Shown: one piece after another, positions 44,109-54,008 of the stretch
Position numbering within the stretch: the stretch's first letter is position 1
Layout of the letters: each line of letters opens with the position of its first letter
NCBI RefSeq assembly: GCF_900312745.1
Contig: NZ_OMPD01000014.1
Coordinates: 1,674,001-1,738,000, forward strand
Reading direction: 5' to 3'
DNA length: 64,000 nt
From: Aquimarina sp. AU58
Lineage (GTDB): Bacteria > Bacteroidota > Bacteroidia > Flavobacteriales > Flavobacteriaceae
Position numbers and translations under genes: made by a program
Notes under the pieces: model-generated
Database searches by the model: none
What the model was told of the DNA's origin: nothing
Seen by the model: only the letters and a program-made list of their open reading frames with translations

Positions 44109-45674
44109 TTATATTGAAAGTTGTACAGGAGATAAACCAATTGCTTTATGTTGCCTAAGGAAGTGTTTGGCTGCAATCTCCTGAAAAGTTTTAAAATCTT
44201 GATATATAAGTATTATGTTACTTATATCCTTAGTTGGTAATACTCTCAAAACATATGGGTTACCAAACAAATATAAAGTTACATTTTTTGTCTTACTTAG
44301 TTTTTCTATAGTTTGCTGCGTTTCTGGATCTATACCAAACTCATGCATGGGTTTTATTGAGGGAGGAAATAATGCTATAAGAATGTTATTGCTAGAAATG
44401 GTAGTAGAGAAAGGCAGAGTATACCTCATTTTGGTAAACTGTTTTGATCTACTAATTTCTTCAAAAAAAGTACAATCTTCACTATTTCCTATAACTACAG
44501 CTTCAAAATCTTCGATATTAAATTTTTCAAAACTTTCTTTATCCGATTTATAGTGGGTAAGGGATGCTTTGGCGATGCTATTATTTAAAGAAGTAGTTTT
44601 TTTAGAATCAAAAGTAGGATTCGAGATATTTTTTTTAAATGCATCTTTTTTTAATTTTTGAACTCTTGTAAAACTTTCTTCAATTTGCTGGTCAGTTGCA
44701 TTTTTTTCTATGGTACGAATACCTTCTGCTACATGTTCTGCAAAACATAGAATATCATTACCAGCATCAAATGCTTTCCACTCTAACATTCCTTTTTCGG
44801 GATATAACTTAGAAACACTATGCATATTAAGGGCGTCAGAAATAACAGCACCTTCAAAACCTAATTCATTTCTTAATACTCCTTTAATAATATCTTTTGA
44901 CAAAGTAGCTGATATATCTTTTCCGTTCGTTAAAGAAGGTACGGCCAGATGCCCGATCAAAATACTATTAATTCCCGATGCTATTGCTTTTATAAATGGA
45001 TACAGTTCTTCATCAAATAATTCTTGTCGAGATTTGGAGATTACCGGAAGTCCGAGATGCGAATCTACAGCAGTATCCCCATGTCCCGGAAAATGCTTAA
45101 AACAACCTAGTACTCCTGAAGCTTTAAGCCCTTTGTATAGTGCTAAAGATTTAAGAGTAACCTGTTCTTTTTTTTCACCAAAAGAGCGATAACCAATTAC
45201 AGGATTATTAGGATTGACATTAATATCGGCTACTGGAGCCAAATTAAGATGAATTCCTATACTTTTAAGATCATTTCCTATATATTTCCCTATTTCAGTA
45301 ATCAAATTTGATTGATCATCGGGGATTGCTCCTAATGTTATAGCATAAGGATATTGAGGAGTATTCTCTACCCGCATAGCTAAACCCCATTCTGCATCAA
45401 TACTAATGAGTAGTGGAGTAGGAGCTATGTTTTGATAATGTGTTATAAGTTCTGCAAGTCGCTTAGCACTGTTTTCATTTCGAATAACTTTTTTCTTACC
45501 TTCAAAATTGGTAGCAGCACTAGCTCTACTATGAAAAAAGGTAAGGCCTCCTACTTTGTAGTCTAGTATTAATTTTTCAACTTCTTTTATTTCCTGATCC
45601 GTATCATTAATAAATGCAGCAGGAAAGAAAAACTGACCAATTTTTTCGGTTTTCGAAAGGCTGGATAGATTCAT
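44109..45674 (-). CDS. nagZ: Glycoside hydrolase family 3 beta-N-acetylglucosaminidase (NagZ-like)
   Basis: This enzyme has about 521 residues from the ATG at 45674. The in-frame ATG at 45764 would overlap the transporter gene and add a sequence unlike the family. Motifs include ISIDAEWGLAMRV, the NagZ-specific loop CFKHFPGHGDTAVDSHLGLP with its His-Asp catalytic pair, and AVISDALNMHSV with the nucleophile Asp. A C-terminal domain of about 170 residues follows the barrel, unlike the one-domain E. coli NagZ. No signal peptide is seen, so it acts in the cytoplasm, removing GlcNAc from GlcNAc-anhMurNAc muropeptides. It lies 13 bp after the transporter gene and 6 bp before anmK. Confidence 0.93.
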   Translation of the reverse strand: MNLSSLSKTEKIGQFFFPAAFINDTDQEIKEVEKLILDYKVGGLTFFHSRASAATNFEGKKKVIRNENSAKRLAELITHYQNIAPTPLLISIDAEWGLAMRVENTPQYPYAITLGAIPDDQSNLITEIGKYIGNDLKSIGIHLNLAPVADINVNPNNPVIGYRSFGEKKEQVTLKSLALYKGLKASGVLGCFKHFPGHGDTAVDSHLGLPVISKSRQELFDEELYPFIKAIASGINSILIGHLAVPSLTNGKDISATLSKDIIKGVLRNELGFEGAVISDALNMHSVSKLYPEKGMLEWKAFDAGNDILCFAEHVAEGIRTIEKNATDQQIEESFTRVQKLKKDAFKKNISNPTFDSKKTTSLNNSIAKASLTHYKSDKESFEKFNIEDFEAVVIGNSEDCTFFEEISRSKQFTKMRYTLPFSTTISSNNILIALFPPSIKPMHEFGIDPETQQTIEKLSKTKNVTLYLFGNPYVLRVLPTKDISNIILIYQDFKTFQEIAAKHFLRQHKAIGLSPVQLSI

Positions 45675-45687
45675 TACTCGTATTAAT

Positions 45688-46959
45688 TTAATTTTTGTCT
45701 TTCTTTCCGTAGGTAGCGGGATATTGGATGTATCGGGTAAGGATAATACCAGGAATTGCAGCAATGGCTACCCATATAAAGAATCCGGTATACCCAAGAA
45801 CCTCCTGGATGAAACCACTAATCATGCCGGGTAACATCATACCTAGTGCCATAAATCCTGTTGCGATTGCATAATGAGAAGTTTTAGAAACACCTTCTGC
45901 TACATAAATCAAAAACATGAGATAAGCAGCAAAGCCAAATCCGTATCCGAATTGCTCTATAATAACAACCAATGTAGCAAATACCACAGAAGATGGTTGC
46001 CAGAAAGCTAATAGAACATACAATATATTGGGTAGGTTTAAAGCCAAAATCATAGGAAGCATCCATTTTTTTAATCCATATACAGAAATAGCAATACCTC
46101 CCAAAATTCCTCCTATAGTTAAGGCGATGATTCCGAACGTACCATAAATAGTACCTACCTCGGTAGTAGATAGTGCTAATCCACCAGCATCATTCTGATC
46201 TAATAAAAAGGGAGAAGCCATTTTTACCAATTGGGATTCTCCTAATCTGTAAAGAAGGATAAAGGCAAGAACAATACCGATTTGTTTTTTTTGAAAGAAG
46301 GTTTTAAAAACATCAAAGAAACGTATTGGTTTTTCTTTAGAAGCTCCAGTTTCATTTTCTACTTTTGGAGTTGCAAAAAGATTAATTACTGTTAATATGA
46401 TCATGAAAATAGCAGTGATAATCATGGTATAGGACCATGCTTTTTGATTATTACCATAATGCTCTTCTAAAAAACCAGCAAGTACTACAATTAACCCTTG
46501 ACCGGTTACCATAGCCAAACGATAAAATGTACTACGTACTCCTAAAAAAAAAGATTGTTTTTTTTGTGAAAGGCTAATAAGGTAAAAACCATCAGAGGCA
46601 ATATCGTTTGTGGCTGATGCAAATGCAGCGATCCAGAAACACGAAAGACTAAGGATAAAGAAGTTATTGGTAGGAATCGTTAAACCTACTCCCAAAAATG
46701 CTATGGCAATACCGAGTTGCATACCTAAAAACCAATTGCGTTTAGTACTTTTAATATCTACAAAGGGGCTCCATAGTGGTTTTATAACCCAGGGGAGGTA
46801 AAGCCAACTGGTATACAAGCCAATATCGGCATTGCTAATTCCTAGTTTCTTATACATGATTACAGAAAACGTGATGATAATCACATATGGCAACCCTTCT
46901 GTAAAATATAGTGAAGGCACCCAGGCCCAGGCATTTTTGTCTTTGTTAGATTCGATCAT
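45688..46959 (-). CDS. ampG: MFS muropeptide permease, AmpG-like
   Basis: A 423-residue transporter with about 12 helices, starting WVPSLYFTEGLPYVIIITFSVIMYKKLGISNADIGLY. This fits the AmpG/SLC33 branch of the major facilitator family, with WLYLPWVIKPLWSPFVD after helix 2. AmpG brings GlcNAc-anhMurNAc-peptides from cell-wall turnover into the cytoplasm. The assignment is strengthened by the NagZ and AnmK genes that follow within one operon. Confidence 0.9.
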   Translation of the reverse strand: MIESNKDKNAWAWVPSLYFTEGLPYVIIITFSVIMYKKLGISNADIGLYTSWLYLPWVIKPLWSPFVDIKSTKRNWFLGMQLGIAIAFLGVGLTIPTNNFFILSLSCFWIAAFASATNDIASDGFYLISLSQKKQSFFLGVRSTFYRLAMVTGQGLIVVLAGFLEEHYGNNQKAWSYTMIITAIFMIILTVINLFATPKVENETGASKEKPIRFFDVFKTFFQKKQIGIVLAFILLYRLGESQLVKMASPFLLDQNDAGGLALSTTEVGTIYGTFGIIALTIGGILGGIAISVYGLKKWMLPMILALNLPNILYVLLAFWQPSSVVFATLVVIIEQFGYGFGFAAYLMFLIYVAEGVSKTSHYAIATGFMALGMMLPGMISGFIQEVLGYTGFFIWVAIAAIPGIILTRYIQYPATYGKKDKN

Positions 46960-47011
46960 GAATTGTTATTAAGAAAAGTAAGATACTTATAAATTATTAG
47001 TAATACCCAGT

Positions 47012-47761
47012 TTATATTTTATCGATATAATCTAACTTTAGGGCATCCAGATTTATCTCTGGTAGTGATTTTTTATAAAAAAAATCAATGATTTGATCCA
47101 CAAGATACGAATTGATTTTTTCAATTTTATTTTCTTCAATCATCGTAAAAACATTCATAGCTTCGACCTTTTTAAACTCTTTGATCAATTCATCTGGTTT
47201 TTTAACAGCATCCATACCGATATACTTTTCCATTTTTTTCTTCATCCACCTGTGGCTTGCTAGTTTTATTTGACTATCACGAACATCTTTCTTTAAGAGA
47301 TCTATTCGTTCTATATTATTTTTTGCTTCTTTCTGCGTACGATTTAGTTGTATTTTGGCTTGTGTAAATTGCCTTTCGAATTTAAAATCAAGACGACGCA
47401 TATCATGTTTCAGGTGTTGGATCACCTCATAGAGTGCATTATCATATATTGTTAAGAAATCTTCATAGGCATACAGTGTATTAAGAAATACAATTGCATC
47501 CTTTCTATATAATCTTGGTATGGGTTGATTTTTTACTTTTCTGAACAAACTTGTAAGTTCTACTTGTTTTTCTTCGGGGATATTTATAAACCATGAATTA
47601 TTCTTTAACGCTCTTAATTTTGTAGTTATCTCATACCTGGTACCTTTATATAGCTCTGATTTATAACTAAATCTATATGTGTTGGGATTAGCGTCTCTTT
47701 TTTTTTGAGCACTACCATGATACATGATTAGAAATACAGAAATAAATGCTAAGAATTTCAT
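47012..47761 (-). CDS. Secreted helical protein of unknown function
   Basis: A 249-residue exported protein (signal peptide to about 18, YHGSAQ). The mature part is highly charged, with long helices including a likely coiled coil at about 105-160 (FERQFTQAKIQLNRTQKEAKNNIERIDLLKKDV). I recognise no family or catalytic motif. It is upstream-adjacent to ampG (52 bp) in the same direction. It might be transcribed with the recycling operon, but nothing in the sequence shows a link. Confidence 0.7.
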   Translation of the reverse strand: MKFLAFISVFLIMYHGSAQKKRDANPNTYRFSYKSELYKGTRYEITTKLRALKNNSWFINIPEEKQVELTSLFRKVKNQPIPRLYRKDAIVFLNTLYAYEDFLTIYDNALYEVIQHLKHDMRRLDFKFERQFTQAKIQLNRTQKEAKNNIERIDLLKKDVRDSQIKLASHRWMKKKMEKYIGMDAVKKPDELIKEFKKVEAMNVFTMIEENKIEKINSYLVDQIIDFFYKKSLPEINLDALKLDYIDKI

Positions 47762-47867
47762 ATGTCATGTTTGGTTAGTTAGTTATTTTTATTAACGTGA
47801 TACATAACCTGATTGTTATATCATGTTAAATGAATTCTTCATTGCTAGAATAAACTTTTAAGAAATA

Positions 47868-48332
47868 TTATTTTTTAATCCCAGTAACTTCTTCTACAGT
47901 CACCATTTTTTTCTGGGTATTTCCCCAACTATTCATAATATAATTCATTACATCAGCAATTTCTTCGTCTTCAAGGCCTAACGAAGTCATTGCACTATTA
48001 TAAGTCTTTCCATTAACTTTGATAGGACCATTTAACCCATATTTGATAGAATAGATGCTTTCTTTTCGTTTATTGATCAACCAATCTGATCCTGCCAAAG
48101 GTGGAAATACATTAGGAGACCCTTTTCCGTCAGGAAGATGACATTGCATACAAAAATCAGTATAAATCTCGTTTCCGCGAGCTATACTTTCTAATAATTT
48201 TGCATCCTGAGTTTTTGATACCGTATAGAGAACATATTCGGTGTCTGATTTTTCTTGTTGCGCAACAAGTGAAATGCTTAGGATTAATATGGTGATTTCT
48301 ATAATGAAGAAACGTTTTAAATATTTTTTCAT
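47868..48332 (-). CDS. c-type cytochrome, class I
   Basis: A 154-residue exported monoheme cytochrome. After a signal sequence (to about 24) the heme site is DFCMQCHLPDGKGS (Cys61, Cys64, His65). FPPLAGSDWL follows, and a Met in NSAMTSLGLEDEEIADVMNYI serves as probable axial ligand. It is 19 bp downstream of the PQQ-type dehydrogenase gene, so it is the likely electron acceptor for that enzyme in the periplasm. Confidence 0.93.
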   Translation of the reverse strand: MKKYLKRFFIIEITILILSISLVAQQEKSDTEYVLYTVSKTQDAKLLESIARGNEIYTDFCMQCHLPDGKGSPNVFPPLAGSDWLINKRKESIYSIKYGLNGPIKVNGKTYNSAMTSLGLEDEEIADVMNYIMNSWGNTQKKMVTVEEVTGIKK

Positions 48333-48351
48333 GCGTTTACATGTTTTTACT

Positions 48352-49467
48352 TTAATTAGGGATTATTTTTACAATACCTTTATTTTCTACAGCTACATAG
48401 ATAAAACCATCAGGTCCTTGCCTTACATTACGCACACGTCCTATACCATCCAGTAATTTTTTTCGCCCTGTAACTTTAGTATCGGTTAATTCTACTAGTT
48501 CAAGATATTGAAATATTAAAGAACCTACTAATAGGTTGTTTTTCCATTGGGGGTAGATATCACTTGTAATAAAATCCATTCCGCTGGGAGCGATAGAAGG
48601 TACCCAATAGTATAAAGGCTGTTTCATTCCTTCTTTTTTTGTGATATCTGTAATAGATGTACCACTATAATTAATACCATAAGTGATTACAGGCCACCCA
48701 TAGTTTGTACCTTTTATGATTGGATTAATTTCATCACCACCTCTAGGGCCATGCTCATGAACCCAGATTGTACCATTGGGATGTATTGCCATTCCTTGCG
48801 GATTGCGATGACCATAAGAAAAGACAGCTTTTTTTGCCCCATTTTTGGTAACAAATGGATTGTCTTTAGGAATAGAACCATCATCATTAAGGCGGTATAT
48901 TTTTCCTCCGTCCCGGGTAATATCTTGAGGATTTACATCTCTATTGCCACGATCTCCAATAGAAAAGTAAAGGTATCCTTCATTGTCAAATTCTATTCGC
49001 GATCCAAAATGGTGTCCTTTTGTAGTATTGGGCGTTCCTTTATATAGCTTTTCTATATTGGTTAGTTTATTGTTGTTTAGTTTGGCTCTAATCAAGGCTG
49101 TATTACCACCTTTTTCTGTACCTTCTTTAGAAGAATAAGTGATGTATAACCACCCGTTTTCTTTATATTTAGGATGTAGCTCTATATCCAACAATCCACC
49201 CTGGTTGCGGTTATATACTTCTGGTACATTACCAATAGAGGTTTTGTTACCATTCTTAAAATGGATTAATTCTCCACTTTTTTCTGTAATAAGCATACTA
49301 CCATCAGGCAACCAAACCATTCCCCAAGGGATTTGCAAATCAGGAACAACAATTTTTGTTGTGTAGTTTTTAGGATCATTTTCTAGAGTAATATCATTTT
49401 TCTTTTCTTGAGCGCAGGACAAAATTGCGATAAAAGGAAAAATTAAAAGGAAAATAAAATTTTTCAT
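48352..49467 (-). CDS. PQQ-dependent sugar dehydrogenase (glucose/sorbosone dehydrogenase family), lipoprotein
   Basis: This enzyme has about 371 residues from the ATG at 49467, which opens a lipoprotein signal (lipobox ILSC). Another ATG is two codons upstream. The six-bladed propeller has the family signatures VPDLQIPWGMVWLPDGSMLITEKSG, HHFGSRIEFDNEGYLYFSIGDRGNRDVNPQD, YGHRNPQGMAIHPNGTIWVHEHGPRGGDEIN and GRVRNVRQGPDGFIYVAV. Such enzymes oxidise aldoses at the anomeric carbon with PQQ and calcium. The actual sugar and whether the cell makes PQQ cannot be seen here. A c-type cytochrome gene follows directly. Confidence 0.93.
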   Translation of the reverse strand: MKNFIFLLIFPFIAILSCAQEKKNDITLENDPKNYTTKIVVPDLQIPWGMVWLPDGSMLITEKSGELIHFKNGNKTSIGNVPEVYNRNQGGLLDIELHPKYKENGWLYITYSSKEGTEKGGNTALIRAKLNNNKLTNIEKLYKGTPNTTKGHHFGSRIEFDNEGYLYFSIGDRGNRDVNPQDITRDGGKIYRLNDDGSIPKDNPFVTKNGAKKAVFSYGHRNPQGMAIHPNGTIWVHEHGPRGGDEINPIIKGTNYGWPVITYGINYSGTSITDITKKEGMKQPLYYWVPSIAPSGMDFITSDIYPQWKNNLLVGSLIFQYLELVELTDTKVTGRKKLLDGIGRVRNVRQGPDGFIYVAVENKGIVKIIPN

Positions 49468-49515
49468 AAGCATACAATTTACTTTTAAAAAGTAAGAAGG
49501 AATGAATATAAACAA

Positions 49516-49885
49516 AATTAATTGCGAAAATAGAATGGTAACTGTCTAAGTTTTGTTAAAAAAATGACAAATCAAAAGATTTAAGCTCTATAATGGTATA
49601 TCTGTTATTTTTTAAAACATTACTTTATTATAAAATGATGTTTTGATGATTGTTATATAAATAAATCAATAGAATAAATTAGGTGATTTTTTATGAATTA
49701 TACTCTTTGTTTTGTAAGTATTTGATAAGTAGTGTTTTGTGTGTTTTACTGGGCGTTAGATTTTGATTGTTTATATAAAATTTAATTAATATTCTAGTAA
49801 TGATTTTGGAGTTTAAAGTGAGGTTATTTGCTATATCGAGAAGACAATAACCAATTTATTTTACACTAAAAAAATCACCAAAATC
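49516..49885. other. Gene-free divergent region
   Basis: This A+T-rich 370 bp lies between the sugar dehydrogenase and the CARDB protein and has no credible gene. It must contain both promoters, but I could not identify a clear -33/-7 pair. Confidence 0.4.
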
Positions 49886-51349
49886 ATGAAAAAACAATTT
49901 GCTTTAGTCGTAGGATTTCTTTTTTCTACAACGTTTTTTTTCGCTCAGCAGGTCGATGTTACCATTTCGACCTCTAATGTAGACCCTATCATTAAACCTG
50001 GAGAATACACACTAGTAAAATGGTCTGTAAAAAGCAGGAATAATGTAGCAGTACCAGAAAATAAGATTAAATTCTTTCTTTCTAAGGATAAGCAATTTAC
50101 CAAAGATGATATATTTTTAGGAAGCTCTTTGGTACCCGAATTAACAGAAGGGATAGAAGGAAAAATAAATTATACCTGGGTACGAATTCCTTCTGATACC
50201 AATTTAGGAAATCATACTGTTTTTTTTCATGTTGATGCAGATAATGAAATTGAAGAGGTGAGTGAAACAGATAATGTAAAGGCAGAAGTTGTAAAGGTAG
50301 TAGCTAATCTGAAATCTGATTTGATAGTAGAATCTACAGATTTACCATTATTTGCCACAGAAGGTAATCAACTAAAAGTTGGATGGGCTACAAAAAATCA
50401 AGGAAAAGCAGTATCTCCTCCTACAAAACTTACGATTTATCTATCTAAAGTGCCTAAAATCACAAATGAATCTATAAAAATATTAGATTTCGATTCTCGA
50501 TCCGTTCGTATCGGAGAACGCATTATAGATGAAGCAATACTAACAATTCCTAATGATAATGAAGTTGATGGAGGGGTAATAGGAGAACGTTATCTTGTAT
50601 TTGAAACGGATAGTAATTTTATGGAAAAAGAATCTAATGAGTACAATAATGTGGATTTCAAAAGAATAAAAATCGGAAGCGCTTGCGATTTAGTTGGTAC
50701 CGATGTAGAGGCCTTGGCGCGTATTGGTTATTATGCTCCTCATGCAAAAGGAGTACTATATGATGTACATTTTAAAGTTAAAAACCAAGGGAGAAATACT
50801 ACTGAAAAACCGGCTATGGTTAGCTGTTACCTTTCTCAAGACATTAACTTGGATAGAGATGATCGGTTAATCTATTTAAATACTAATGTACCTGTGTCAG
50901 GCAGTGGAGACGTTTTCGAAGTTAATTTTTCTAATCATTGGGTGGGGCAAGCTCCAGATGGACCCGATGGACCATCTTTGGAAGAAACCCTTAGAGAGTT
51001 ATTAAATTACCATGTTATTGTTGTAGTAGATCCTGAAGACATAATTTCTGAATCTGATGAAGATAATAATATAACAGTTAAAGATATGGAGTTGTCTACA
51101 GAAAGAATCAAAGGTTTTGAAAAAAAGGCGACAACTGTAGTATATCCTGTTCCTGTAAAAGATGTTTTGAATATAGTTGTAACAGATCATACAGAAATAA
51201 CGATATATAGTGTAGCTACAGGTTCTATAGTGTTAAACAAAACTTTTACTCAATCAGGAAAATATGAAGTGAATGTAGCATCTTTAAAAAGAGGTAATTA
51301 TATTTTGGATGATCATAAAGGAAAAAAAATAAACATGATTAAAAGATAA
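49886..51349 (+). CDS. T9SS-secreted CARDB-domain protein
   Basis: A 487-residue secreted protein with signal peptide (to about 21, FFFAQ). It has two or three CARDB-type beta domains with the repeated pattern of an opening strand, W.V..., and G-N-H-T or E-I-E-E-V-S-E-T-D-N-V/ E-S-N-E-Y-N-N endings (near 25-135, 140-262, 265-400). The last about 75 residues (VVYPVPVKDVLNI...GNYILDDHKGKKINMIKR) are a type A C-terminal sorting domain for the type IX secretion system, so the protein is exported to the surface or medium. No enzyme domain is present, so an adhesive or binding role is inferred. Confidence 0.9.
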   Translation: MKKQFALVVGFLFSTTFFFAQQVDVTISTSNVDPIIKPGEYTLVKWSVKSRNNVAVPENKIKFFLSKDKQFTKDDIFLGSSLVPELTEGIEGKINYTWVRIPSDTNLGNHTVFFHVDADNEIEEVSETDNVKAEVVKVVANLKSDLIVESTDLPLFATEGNQLKVGWATKNQGKAVSPPTKLTIYLSKVPKITNESIKILDFDSRSVRIGERIIDEAILTIPNDNEVDGGVIGERYLVFETDSNFMEKESNEYNNVDFKRIKIGSACDLVGTDVEALARIGYYAPHAKGVLYDVHFKVKNQGRNTTEKPAMVSCYLSQDINLDRDDRLIYLNTNVPVSGSGDVFEVNFSNHWVGQAPDGPDGPSLEETLRELLNYHVIVVVDPEDIISESDEDNNITVKDMELSTERIKGFEKKATTVVYPVPVKDVLNIVVTDHTEITIYSVATGSIVLNKTFTQSGKYEVNVASLKRGNYILDDHKGKKINMIKR

Positions 51350-51382
51350 ACAACCTTTTTATTTTAATTGAATAATAAACAG

Positions 51383-51416
51383 AAAGCTACGCTTTAATAT
51401 AAAGGCGTAGCTTTTT
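51383..51416 (+). terminator. Rho-independent terminator after CARDB gene
   Basis: AAAGCTACGC (51383-51392) pairs with GCGTAGCTTT (51405-51414), extended by TTT/AAA inside, and is followed by TTAATT. It lies 34 bp beyond the stop codon. The receptor gene on the other strand converges on it. Confidence 0.85.
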
Positions 51417-51443
51417 AATTAATTATATAACCATCTCATTTAT

Positions 51444-53750
51444 TTAACGAGATGACACTAAACTATAGCTTATGTTAATCCCTCCATATACATTAAATGG
51501 CAAACCAGGATAGAAATACCTTGGTGCATTGCCTCCAAATCCTCGGGCATTGATTTGTAATTGAGATGCATACTTGGTATCTAAAATATTATTTGCGCCA
51601 AAAAATAAGTCATACCTGAAGTGAGATCCAATGTTATTTTTAAAACCTACTTTGCCATGTAGCAATTCATAGTTTTTACTAAATGATGTATTCGCATCAT
51701 TTGCTGGTATTTTACCTACAGTCTGAAAGCTTAGGTTACCATAAAATCCTTTTTGAGCTATAAATTCGATCCCAGAATTGGTGACTTGAGAAGGTACACC
51801 GGTAAGATCGTTATTCGAAAAATCATTATCCAAATCTGTAAAATCATCAAATTTATGATCATATATTGATGCATTGAAAAAGAATTTTAATACTCCGGAG
51901 TTTACTTTTATAATATCGAAATTCAATTCTAATTCGGCGCCATTATGTGTAGTTTTTCCAGCATTAATAGCAAAGAAATTATCGTCGATGGTTCTTCTTG
52001 AAACCAAGAGATCTTTAACTCTAAACCGATATAGTGATACAGAACCGTAGAGTTTATCATGTAATAAACTATATCGAGTACCGATTTCATAATTCCACCC
52101 TATTTCAGGTTTTATATTGGGATTAAAAAGGCCGTCGGGTAATAGCGTTTCTGAAGTAGTAGGAGTAGAGAAACCATGAGCAATGTTTCCGTAAAAGGTA
52201 AATAGAGGGTTTAGAGTATAGTTTATTCCTATTTTTGGAGAGATTATGGGATCATAATCAAATTTACCAGAGCTATCTTCTCCATCAGATAAGAATTGAT
52301 CATCGATATCAAAAAAAGTCTGATTGAGATTTACACCTAAGTTTACTTTAAATTTCTTACTAATCTTATAATTTGCTTCGGCAAAAATGTTGTAATAATA
52401 TCGTTTTTCATCGAGATCAGAAAGTTGATTACCTTGTACACTACCTGTGCCAGAAGGAAAATCCTGGTATAAGTTTTCAAAGGTCTTACCGGTATAATAA
52501 TCCAAGAATAACTCTCCGCCCAAAGTCCAATTTAATTCTTGATTAGCAATTAAGTGAGTACCTAAAACTCGATTTCTTAAACCAAAACTAGTAGCATTTT
52601 CTTTCAATATATTAAAAGGTCTAGATTCGTCATTATTTCTAAAAGAACTAAAAATACTGGTGTTATGTGATATTTTTGGATTGTAATTATGTTTCCACGT
52701 TACTCCTAATATTCCATAATCTACATCTTCATTGCCCTGCGCACGTCCCCAGGTAAATGCAGCTTGTCTAGGATTGTTTTCAAAATTTTCCTGATCTAAT
52801 GAGCTGGGGATACCCGCATTAAGATTAACATAACTACCTATTACCGAAAAATTGTTTTTCTTTCCAATATCAAAACCAGATGCCAGTGTTATTGTATTTC
52901 GATCGTATTCATTGTTATCACGATAGCCGTCGGTATGATTATTACTATAGAGTACTGCAATATTAGATTTTTCTTTGGATATAGCGGCTTTTGCCAAAAT
53001 TCTTCTTAATCCATAACTCCCAAATGATGTAGTGAATTCACTCTCAGAAGTATTTGTATTTGCAAATTGAGGTTGAAATAAGATAGTTCCTCCTAATCCT
53101 ACACCATAACTGCTTGAAGAAGGGCCTTTATGTATTTCTATACTAGATAAAGCACCAAGTTCTAAATCCTCTATTGAAGATTCTCCATTTCCATCGGTTA
53201 ATGGAATATCTCCAAAATAGGCTCTTATATTAGCTGTACCAAATAAGTTTCTGGCTCCGATTCCTCTAATTGTAATTCTATTGGTGTTTAAAGTGCCATT
53301 TTGCATAAAAACACCAGCAACTCTATTGAGAATAGGATGTAGTTCTATTGGGTTTCCACGATTAATATCACTAGTCGTGATAGAAGAGATAGCTTCTGTT
53401 GCATACCTATGTTTTTGTGGATGAGAATAATCTTCTATTACCACCTCTACCAAATTTGTAATAGGAGTTAACGCTATTACAATGTATCCGTCCTTAGTAC
53501 GATTATGTTTGTTAATGTCTATAGTAACTTCTGTATAACCATCTTTAGAAATGGCTATTTTTTCTAAAGATTTTATAGAGAACTTACCATCAGCATCGGT
53601 AAAAACTTTAATGTTGCTGCCTATATCAAGAACGCTTACATTGGCTATCGGAAGTTTATTCGAATTATTTATGACAATTCCTTTAATGTCAAATTGTGAG
53701 TATATAGAAAAATGACAAGCGAGTACTAAAAATAAAAATATTCTTTTCAA
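51444..53750 (-). CDS. TonB-dependent receptor
   Basis: A 768-residue receptor with signal peptide (to about 18), a carboxypeptidase-regulatory-like domain (about 20-105, IKGIVINNSNKLPIANVSVLDIG) and a plug with ILNRVAGVFMQNGTLNTNRITIRGIGARN, the classical siderophore/cobalamin-type form with no SusC signature. A barrel of about 570 residues follows. FADINHGFSTPT-like and GWNYEIGTRY segments recall ferric-siderophore receptors such as those annotated FecA/OAR. It has no SusD partner. The final residues SLVSSR lack the usual terminal aromatic residue. The ligand is unknown; iron chelates are a guess from the plug type. Confidence 0.93.
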   Translation of the reverse strand: MKRIFLFLVLACHFSIYSQFDIKGIVINNSNKLPIANVSVLDIGSNIKVFTDADGKFSIKSLEKIAISKDGYTEVTIDINKHNRTKDGYIVIALTPITNLVEVVIEDYSHPQKHRYATEAISSITTSDINRGNPIELHPILNRVAGVFMQNGTLNTNRITIRGIGARNLFGTANIRAYFGDIPLTDGNGESSIEDLELGALSSIEIHKGPSSSSYGVGLGGTILFQPQFANTNTSESEFTTSFGSYGLRRILAKAAISKEKSNIAVLYSNNHTDGYRDNNEYDRNTITLASGFDIGKKNNFSVIGSYVNLNAGIPSSLDQENFENNPRQAAFTWGRAQGNEDVDYGILGVTWKHNYNPKISHNTSIFSSFRNNDESRPFNILKENATSFGLRNRVLGTHLIANQELNWTLGGELFLDYYTGKTFENLYQDFPSGTGSVQGNQLSDLDEKRYYYNIFAEANYKISKKFKVNLGVNLNQTFFDIDDQFLSDGEDSSGKFDYDPIISPKIGINYTLNPLFTFYGNIAHGFSTPTTSETLLPDGLFNPNIKPEIGWNYEIGTRYSLLHDKLYGSVSLYRFRVKDLLVSRRTIDDNFFAINAGKTTHNGAELELNFDIIKVNSGVLKFFFNASIYDHKFDDFTDLDNDFSNNDLTGVPSQVTNSGIEFIAQKGFYGNLSFQTVGKIPANDANTSFSKNYELLHGKVGFKNNIGSHFRYDLFFGANNILDTKYASQLQINARGFGGNAPRYFYPGLPFNVYGGINISYSLVSSR

Positions 53751-54008
53751 GATTTGTTTTTTTCCAAATATCGGAAACTAGAGGCAATTGGTTTTAAAAA
53801 ACATGATTGTGTTAATGAATATTAGGATATTTTAACGATCAAAATGTAGTAATCCTTACATCGAAGAAAATATACAACTGTACTGCGAGGTAAAAAATGC
53901 TCCATTCTTTATAGAGGCCAGTCGATTTTTATGGTCCCCTTATCAACTGACCTGCTATAAAAAACGTAATCATCCAAAAAAACATACATGATGTAATTTT
54001 TGGACCCC
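53751..54008. other. Gene-free stretch upstream of TonB receptor
   Basis: It holds the receptor promoter region and one imperfect hairpin, AGGCCAGT (near 53919) with ACTGACCT (near 53947), that has no T run. The remaining gap (54141-54397) is also A+T-rich without a gene. Confidence 0.35.

Noticed and set aside
45675..45764. Upstream ATG extending the NagZ-like protein by 30 residues
   Set aside because: It overlaps the AmpG gene and adds sequence that does not resemble family 3 enzymes, and it is not a good signal peptide.
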